A stretch of 64,000 nucleotides of DNA from Dechloromonas sp. CZR5 (GTDB lineage: Bacteria; Pseudomonadota; Gammaproteobacteria; Burkholderiales; Rhodocyclaceae): NCBI RefSeq assembly GCF_008711155.1, contig NZ_VUYQ01000006.1, positions 124,001-188,000 on the forward strand, written 5' to 3'. The position numbers were made by a program, and so were the translations under genes. Of this stretch, positions 59,657 to 64,000 are shown in pieces; within the stretch, counting starts at the first letter, position 1, and every line of letters starts with the position of its first letter. The notes beneath the pieces are model-generated. The model was not told where the DNA came from, ran no database searches, and worked only from the letters and a program-made list of their open reading frames with translations.

Positions 59657-61119
59657 AGCACACCTTCCATTGCTCTACGGCAGAGCTCTTTAAGATGCGA
59701 TTCATGTTGCCCAACGACTGCACGCTTGAATTTAAGGCGATGCCGGTAATTCAAGTACAAATCAGTAGTTGCGGCACTTTCGTGGCCCATTCGTGCCTTC
59801 ACGAACTCCCGCACCTCTGACAACGTCATCTTGCCGGTTTCAACTTGCTTTAGCAGCAGGTCCGTCAGGTTCATCCCAAAGGTTGCCCGGGTATCGTGGA
59901 AGCTGAAATCAAACTTTTTGCACCCAAAATTCTTTTGGACGTACGGTCGAATTACATTACGAATGAATGTCCCAATCGCCCCTCCATCGAAGTCGTAACG
60001 CCGTTTGTTCTTTGGGTCAAAGGTCTGCCGCTCTTGTTTATCGGTGTAATACGGTGTCCCGTGCTGGGTAAGGAAGAGATATTGACTGGAGTCCTCCCTT
60101 CCGCATTTTTGGCGCCGACGGCACGCACGATGGCTGACGGAATAGGTTTGAAGAGTCCGATAAAACCAACCTGGTATGTGCAACACCAAACGCTTGTTCC
60201 GCTTCGTGTCTACTCCGGTGCCCGGCCCAATTGGCAGTTTTACTATCTCATTGGGGTCATCAGACAGCGATGCCATTTCAGTATGCCAAACCTTCAGCGT
60301 ACACACTGTTTGCAGTCGAGCACCTGTCACCAAGGCCATCAGGTGTATAAGAATCATCTCTGTATTGCCGGCAGCCTGCAATGCTGAGAGCAACCACTCC
60401 TGCTCCTCCAAAGGAAGCGGGCGTAATCGACCGCCGTCCTGAATGGTTTCATCAAAGGTATCCTGCTGCTCGGCAACCGGTATGGCCAAGTCGGTAGATT
60501 TGATGGCTTTCGTTCGCTGAAAACCAAAGGAGTCCTTCGATGATATGTAAACATCGCGCTCCTTCCAGGGGGGATTTGCAGGGGTGAAAAGACCCTCACT
60601 CACCAGCCAGCGATAGAAGCCAACAACTGAACCCATCCTACGATTCAGCGTCCTGGCACCTAGTTCGCCGGTACGCAGCATTAGATTTAGATGAGCACAA
60701 TACCGGTAGGTTGGCCGAAAGAGCTTGTTCTTATGAAAATCGGTCCAGTCAATCTTTGTTTCCTCGACAAAGCGGCGGTAAGCAGCCAAATCAAGGGCCT
60801 TTGCATCATAAGTGCGCATATCAGGGCCTGGCGTACCCTCCAGTCCGGCAAGTAAGTAGAGACAGGCCTCTGCCCACGGTTGCCCTGAGCCTTCAAGTAC
60901 GAGGGGATACAGATTGAATTGGGCTGGCACCCAGTTAGGCAGACCATCTCGGCGACCGCCGACACCATCAGCCATGACATATCGAGCAAAATATGGCTCA
61001 TCAGCCTCAGTGACTAGGAACGCACCATCATCGCCAGAGTGACACAGCTCTGTAATGGATAGGGATGGAAGTGTTACCTTCTTCGCCCTGCGTAGAGAAG
61101 AATCATTCATGTAGTCCAT
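59653..61119 (-). CDS. Tyrosine recombinase, first of trio (GinA-like)
   Basis: A 488-residue integrase, first gene of the operon. Catalytic residues are Arg268 in TGARLQTV, His408-x-x-Arg411 in FHDTRATFG, His446 in MGHESAATTD and Tyr455 or Tyr458 in LYLNY. An N-terminal SAM-like arm-binding domain is plausible (about 85-185). I start at MDYMNDSS; an upstream frame to 61197 is possible but runs toward the border. It should cut and join the island ends with its two partners. Confidence 0.88.
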   Translation of the reverse strand: MDYMNDSSLRRAKKVTLPSLSITELCHSGDDGAFLVTEADEPYFARYVMADGVGGRRDGLPNWVPAQFNLYPLVLEGSGQPWAEACLYLLAGLEGTPGPDMRTYDAKALDLAAYRRFVEETKIDWTDFHKNKLFRPTYRYCAHLNLMLRTGELGARTLNRRMGSVVGFYRWLVSEGLFTPANPPWKERDVYISSKDSFGFQRTKAIKSTDLAIPVAEQQDTFDETIQDGGRLRPLPLEEQEWLLSALQAAGNTEMILIHLMALVTGARLQTVCTLKVWHTEMASLSDDPNEIVKLPIGPGTGVDTKRNKRLVLHIPGWFYRTLQTYSVSHRACRRRQKCGREDSSQYLFLTQHGTPYYTDKQERQTFDPKNKRRYDFDGGAIGTFIRNVIRPYVQKNFGCKKFDFSFHDTRATFGMNLTDLLLKQVETGKMTLSEVREFVKARMGHESAATTDLYLNYRHRLKFKRAVVGQHESHLKELCRRAMEGVL

Positions 61120-61452
61120 TGCCCCATCAACAGCATTCCTGAAAACCGCTACTGCCTTTGCAAGGAAAGGGAAAAAGCAGCATCCCAAACCTCTCACGCA
61201 TAGCCAGAGACTTTAATGGAGCCAGAAACCAACAACAAACCTAAGTTACTGATTCGTATAGCGTATAAGTGAACATCCGCCAAACAACTAGATTTTATTT
61301 GCGCAAATACAACAAAAATCCCTTGCAGCGACGCAACTACGCACAACTAGAACTCCAAAGCTATGAAGTTTCACGAATAGGTACTAGCCCCTTCCTTTGT
61401 CAATAAAGCATCAACGCGGGAGTTAGCGTATTTCCGCAAGTACACGGGAGTA
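61120..61452. other. Right-end region of the island with recombination-site repeats
   Basis: About 330 bp without a gene, AT-rich. It must hold the promoter of the recombinase operon. CGGGAGT occurs twice near the border (61417-61423 and 61445-61451), 28 bp apart. The reverse complement of the end reads tactcccgtgtacttgcg, which resembles the left junction tattccctgcatttgg, so the two ends look like imperfect inverted repeats. Confidence 0.65.
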
Positions 61453-61820
61453 CCTTCGTCGTGCAGCCCATACAGAATGCCTTCGAAGCCATCGGCGACG
61501 GCCCGCTGGAAGTAGCCGCCACGCTGCGCGCAAGCCACTGGGATACCTTCTGGTCAGTCGCGGTGCCGCTCGCCAAGCCAGGTTTCCTGACCGGCGCCAT
61601 TCTCGGTTTTGCCCATACCGTGGGTGAATTCGGCATCGTACTGATGATAGGCGGCAACATTCCGGATAAGACCCGCGTCGTGTCGGTACAGATATACGAT
61701 CACGTCGAGGCCTTGGAATATACCCAGGCCCACTGGCTGTCCGGTGGCATGGTCCTGTTCAGCTTCCTGGTGTTGATGGCTTTGTACACCTTCAACCCGG
61801 CACGCCGGAGCGCGCCATGA
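61453..61820 (+). pseudogene. modB: Resident modB, 3' fragment
   Basis: This resumes the resident permease with [22 protein letters not shown] and runs to the stop overlapping modC (ATGA at 61817-61820). About 121 residues remain, including the coupling loop and last helices. A GTG at 61461 is an in-frame possible start but has no ribosome site. Combined with 42143-42449 it gives a 224-residue ModB. Alone it cannot be a full permease. Confidence 0.93.
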
Positions 61821-62893
61821 GCGGTGAAATCAGAGCACGCTTTCGCGTCGAACGGGCCGGGTTTTCACTCGATGTCGACCTGACCCTGCCCGGGCAAGGC
61901 GTGACCGCTCTGTTCGGCCATTCCGGCTCGGGAAAGACCACCTGTCTGCGCGCGATGGCCGGGCTGGAACGGGCAGCCAAAGGCTACTTCTCCCTTGGCG
62001 AGGAAGTATGGCAGGACGAAACGCGCGGCCATTTCCTGCCACCGCACCGGCGCGCCCTTGGCGTCGTTTTTCAGGAGGCCGGCTTGTTCCCCCACCTGTC
62101 GGTGCGAGGAAACATGGAATTCGGCCAACGGCGGACACGCGGCAGCAGTGCCCTGACCCTCTCCGAAGTCGCCGACCTGCTCGGCATCGCCCATCTACTC
62201 GAACGTTCACCGCAGCAGTTGTCGGGGGGAGAACGCCAGCGAGTGGCCATCGCCCGCGCCTTGCTGGCGGCGCCCAGAATCTTGTTGATGGACGAACCGC
62301 TGGCCGCGCTCGATCTCCGGCGCAAGCAAGAAATCCTCCCCTACCTCGAACGCCTGCACCGCGACCTGGATATTCCCGTCATCTACGTCAGCCACGCCCC
62401 GGATGAAGTGGCCCGTCTGGCCGACCACCTGGTTCTACTGGAGAATGGCCGGGCTGTCGCCAGCGGCCCGCTCAATGACGTACTCGGGCGCCTCGACCTG
62501 CCGGCAGCCTTTGCCGACGATGCCGGCGTCGTTATCAACGCCCGCATTGCTGACCATGAGGCCGACGACCTTACACGCCTTGAATTTTCGGGTGGCCCAA
62601 TCTTCGTGTCCCGCCGCAGCGAAGCTATCGGTACGCCGCTGCGCTGCCGCATTCACGCCCGTGATGTCAGCCTGGCGCTGGTGCCGCAAATGCAGTCCAG
62701 CATCCTGAACTGTGTGACCGCTACCGTAGTCGCCCTGGCGCCAACCGACACCCCCGGCCACATCATGGTCAAACTGCAGGCGGGAAGCGAACCCTTGCTC
62801 GCACGCATCACCCGACGATCCGCCGAAAAACTCGATATACGACCCGGCCTCGTCCTGCGCGCCCAGATCAAGGCGGTCGCCCTGCTCGGCTGA
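61817..62893 (+). CDS. modC: Molybdate ABC transporter ATPase ModC (resident copy)
   Basis: A 358-residue ATPase, same length as the island ModC. It has Walker [26 protein letters not shown] and [17 protein letters not shown], plus a C-terminal MOP domain. It would originally have been translated with resident ModB. It is now 19 kb from its former promoter, so expression depends on a new or internal promoter. Being intact, it may still serve the island ModB. Confidence 0.94.
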   Translation: MSGEIRARFRVERAGFSLDVDLTLPGQGVTALFGHSGSGKTTCLRAMAGLERAAKGYFSLGEEVWQDETRGHFLPPHRRALGVVFQEAGLFPHLSVRGNMEFGQRRTRGSSALTLSEVADLLGIAHLLERSPQQLSGGERQRVAIARALLAAPRILLMDEPLAALDLRRKQEILPYLERLHRDLDIPVIYVSHAPDEVARLADHLVLLENGRAVASGPLNDVLGRLDLPAAFADDAGVVINARIADHEADDLTRLEFSGGPIFVSRRSEAIGTPLRCRIHARDVSLALVPQMQSSILNCVTATVVALAPTDTPGHIMVKLQAGSEPLLARITRRSAEKLDIRPGLVLRAQIKAVALLG

Positions 62894-63102
62894 GCGCTCG
62901 GCAGGCCGGGCACCGCCCTCTCCCGCCATGTGCATCGAGCCCTCCCTCTTCACCCGAGGATGCGAAACGGCAAATGAAACCAAGACGCAATATTTCATAT
63001 ATTTATGAATAATCTCATCGGTTTTTAGCCAACCCGACTTGCATTATCAAACTGGCAAGGTGAGAATCATATTCGAGCCTATAAAATAACAAAAATAATA
63101 CT

Positions 63103-63118
63103 TGTGATAGATCGCACA
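63103..63118 (+). promoter_or_regulatory. CRP/FNR-like palindrome before the TonB receptor gene
   Basis: TGTGA-tagatc-GCACA matches the CRP consensus TGTGA-N6-TCACA at nine of ten positions. It ends 6 bp before the possible start codon at 63125, too close for ordinary activation; repression or chance is possible. The rest of 62894-63124 is AT-rich with no gene. Confidence 0.35.
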
Positions 63119-63124
63119 TTGGAA

Positions 63125-64000
63125 ATGACAATGAGATATACAGGTGTGTTGATGGCCCTGCTTTCGATCTTTTCGACGAACAGTCAGGCCGCTGACCCTT
63201 TTATCGATGACATGAGTCTCGAAGAACTCGTCAAAACCGACATCACCTCGGTATCACGCAAAAGCCAGAGCATTTCCGATGTCGCCGCAGCCGCTTTCGT
63301 CATTTCCGCCGAAGACATCCGGCGCTCAGGTGCCCAGGCCCTGCCTGACGTATTGCGCATGGTGCCCGGCATCCAGGTCGCACAGATCGACAATGGCCGT
63401 TACGCCGTCACGGCACGTAGTTTCAACGGACGATTCGCAACCAAGCTGCAGGTCCTGATCGACGGCCGCAGCATCTATCACCCGTTGTTCGCGGGGGTGA
63501 TTTGGGAACTCGACCCCATTCCGCTTGAGGACATCGAGCGTATCGAGGTCATTCGCGGAGCCGGCGCCGTCATGTGGGGAGCGAATGCGGTCAACGGCCT
63601 GATCAACATCATCAGCAAGCCGACGCGCAGCCAGGCCGGCACGACCGTCAGCATGACCGGAGGCACCCGGGGAAACGGCCATCTTTACGCCCGCTTCGGA
63701 CAGATCGTCAACGACAGTACCAGCTGGCGACTTTCCGCCCAGGGTCGTCATATCGACAATTCCCGCCAACACGATTATCCGGAAAACGCACGCGACCGAC
63801 TCGACAATTCGCTGATCGATTTCCGACTCGACCATGCCTTGGGTGGGGGTCGCGACCTGAGCATCTGGGCCAATGCCACGCGCACCCAAACCGGCGATAT
63901 CTGGCGGACAAAACCTGACTGGAGCCAACCCGGGCTGCGTGTTTCGTCGTACTACCCGACACAGGAAATGAGCAGCCAGAGCCTGGTTGGCCGCTACCGC
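63125..64000 (+). CDS. TonB-dependent outer-membrane receptor, N-terminal part
   Basis: The frame stays open to the end of the window (292 residues). The signal peptide covers roughly residues 1-23 (ends FSTNSQAA). An acidic DPFIDDMSLEELVKTDITSV segment follows. The plug domain has RSGAQALPDVLRMVPGIQV, LIDGRSIYHPLFAG and the conserved end IRGAGAVMWGANAVNGLINI. Barrel strands begin near 180. This receptor class imports siderophores, cobalamin or other large solutes; the ligand is unknown. ATGs at 63125 and 63131 are both in frame and I cannot decide between them. Confidence 0.9.
   Translation, partial: MTMRYTGVLMALLSIFSTNSQAADPFIDDMSLEELVKTDITSVSRKSQSISDVAAAAFVISAEDIRRSGAQALPDVLRMVPGIQVAQIDNGRYAVTARSFNGRFATKLQVLIDGRSIYHPLFAGVIWELDPIPLEDIERIEVIRGAGAVMWGANAVNGLINIISKPTRSQAGTTVSMTGGTRGNGHLYARFGQIVNDSTSWRLSAQGRHIDNSRQHDYPENARDRLDNSLIDFRLDHALGGGRDLSIWANATRTQTGDIWRTKPDWSQPGLRVSSYYPTQEMSSQSLVGRYR

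Larger units (their letters stand above)
42450..61452. mobile_element. 19.0-kb GInt-like genomic island inserted in modB
   Basis: Both borders are fixed by the split resident modB: the host reading frame breaks after 42449 and resumes at 61453 without any duplicated or lost base. The island contains, from left to right, modBCA, a fluoride operon (minus), a metal-ion operon (plus), an XRE regulator with an unknown partner, and a four-gene recombination module at the right end. There are no conjugation, replication or phage genes. The 54-61-kb part is visibly more AT-rich than the backbone. The recombinase trio plus small fourth gene, its terminal position and co-orientation match GInt islands (ginABCD). 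Absence of a target duplication fits tyrosine recombinase action with a non-homologous overlap, as in Tn554. Confidence 0.92.

Noticed and set aside
42450..61452. Island as an integrative conjugative element or prophage
   Set aside because: No relaxase, type IV secretion, replication or phage structural genes are visible in the 19 kb.

Overview
The window is GC-rich, densely coded chromosomal DNA from a betaproteobacterium. Short overlaps, convergent pairs separated by GC-rich hairpin terminators, and families such as DUF3460, DUF3301, DUF2189 and DUF1684 point to that class. A Rhodocyclales (Dechloromonas/Azonexus-like) host is my inference from gene content, not a computed placement.

Positions 1-42,142 are backbone. 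They hold a cut-off amino-acid ABC binding protein, a LolD-like ATPase/tesA pair, mnmH, a protein acetyltransferase (Pat type), gdhA, an aminotransferase, clpB with a heat-shock promoter, a PTS-EIIC/EAL fusion, a chemoreceptor, a decayed clpB fragment, moaE-prfC, rlmJ, a dicarboxylate symporter, a gamma carbonic anhydrase-like protein, fliW, tex, hslO with a sensor kinase, rimO, an HD-GYP protein, kup, an NhaD/citrate-type permease, and tRNA-Val(TAC) and tRNA-Thr(GGT).

Positions 42,143-62,893 are the striking part. The resident molybdate permease gene modB is split in the middle of a conserved Tyr-Ser-Leu-Pro-Phe segment. Its first 102 codons end at 42,449 and the rest resumes at 61,453, directly followed by resident modC. 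Joining the halves restores an uninterrupted modB with no base gained or lost. Between them lies a 19.0-kb genomic island. Its first genes are a complete second modB-modC-modA set, reading in the same direction as the broken gene, so the island brings a replacement for the gene it destroys. The rest of its cargo is a fluoride-resistance operon on the minus strand (CLC-F antiporter, DUF190, crcB, DUF190, PAP2, MFS) under a fluoride riboswitch with a visible switching hairpin. A plus-strand set for metal ions follows (MgtE-N/CorA-like protein with an altered GMN motif, CDF exporter, MgtC, outer-membrane-like protein). Next come an XRE regulator with an unknown partner. The right end carries a four-gene recombination module of three overlapping tyrosine recombinases plus a small coiled-coil protein, matching the layout of GInt-type (ginABCD) islands and related to Tn554/RIT-type trios.

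Positions 62,894-64,000 return to backbone with a TonB-dependent receptor that runs off the window.

How the parts fit: fluoride enters as HF, is sensed by the riboswitch and exported by CLC-F and CrcB. Fluoride poisons Mg-dependent enzymes, so the Mg/cation genes probably support the same phenotype. The mod genes have no evident link to fluoride and are best read as repair of the integration site.
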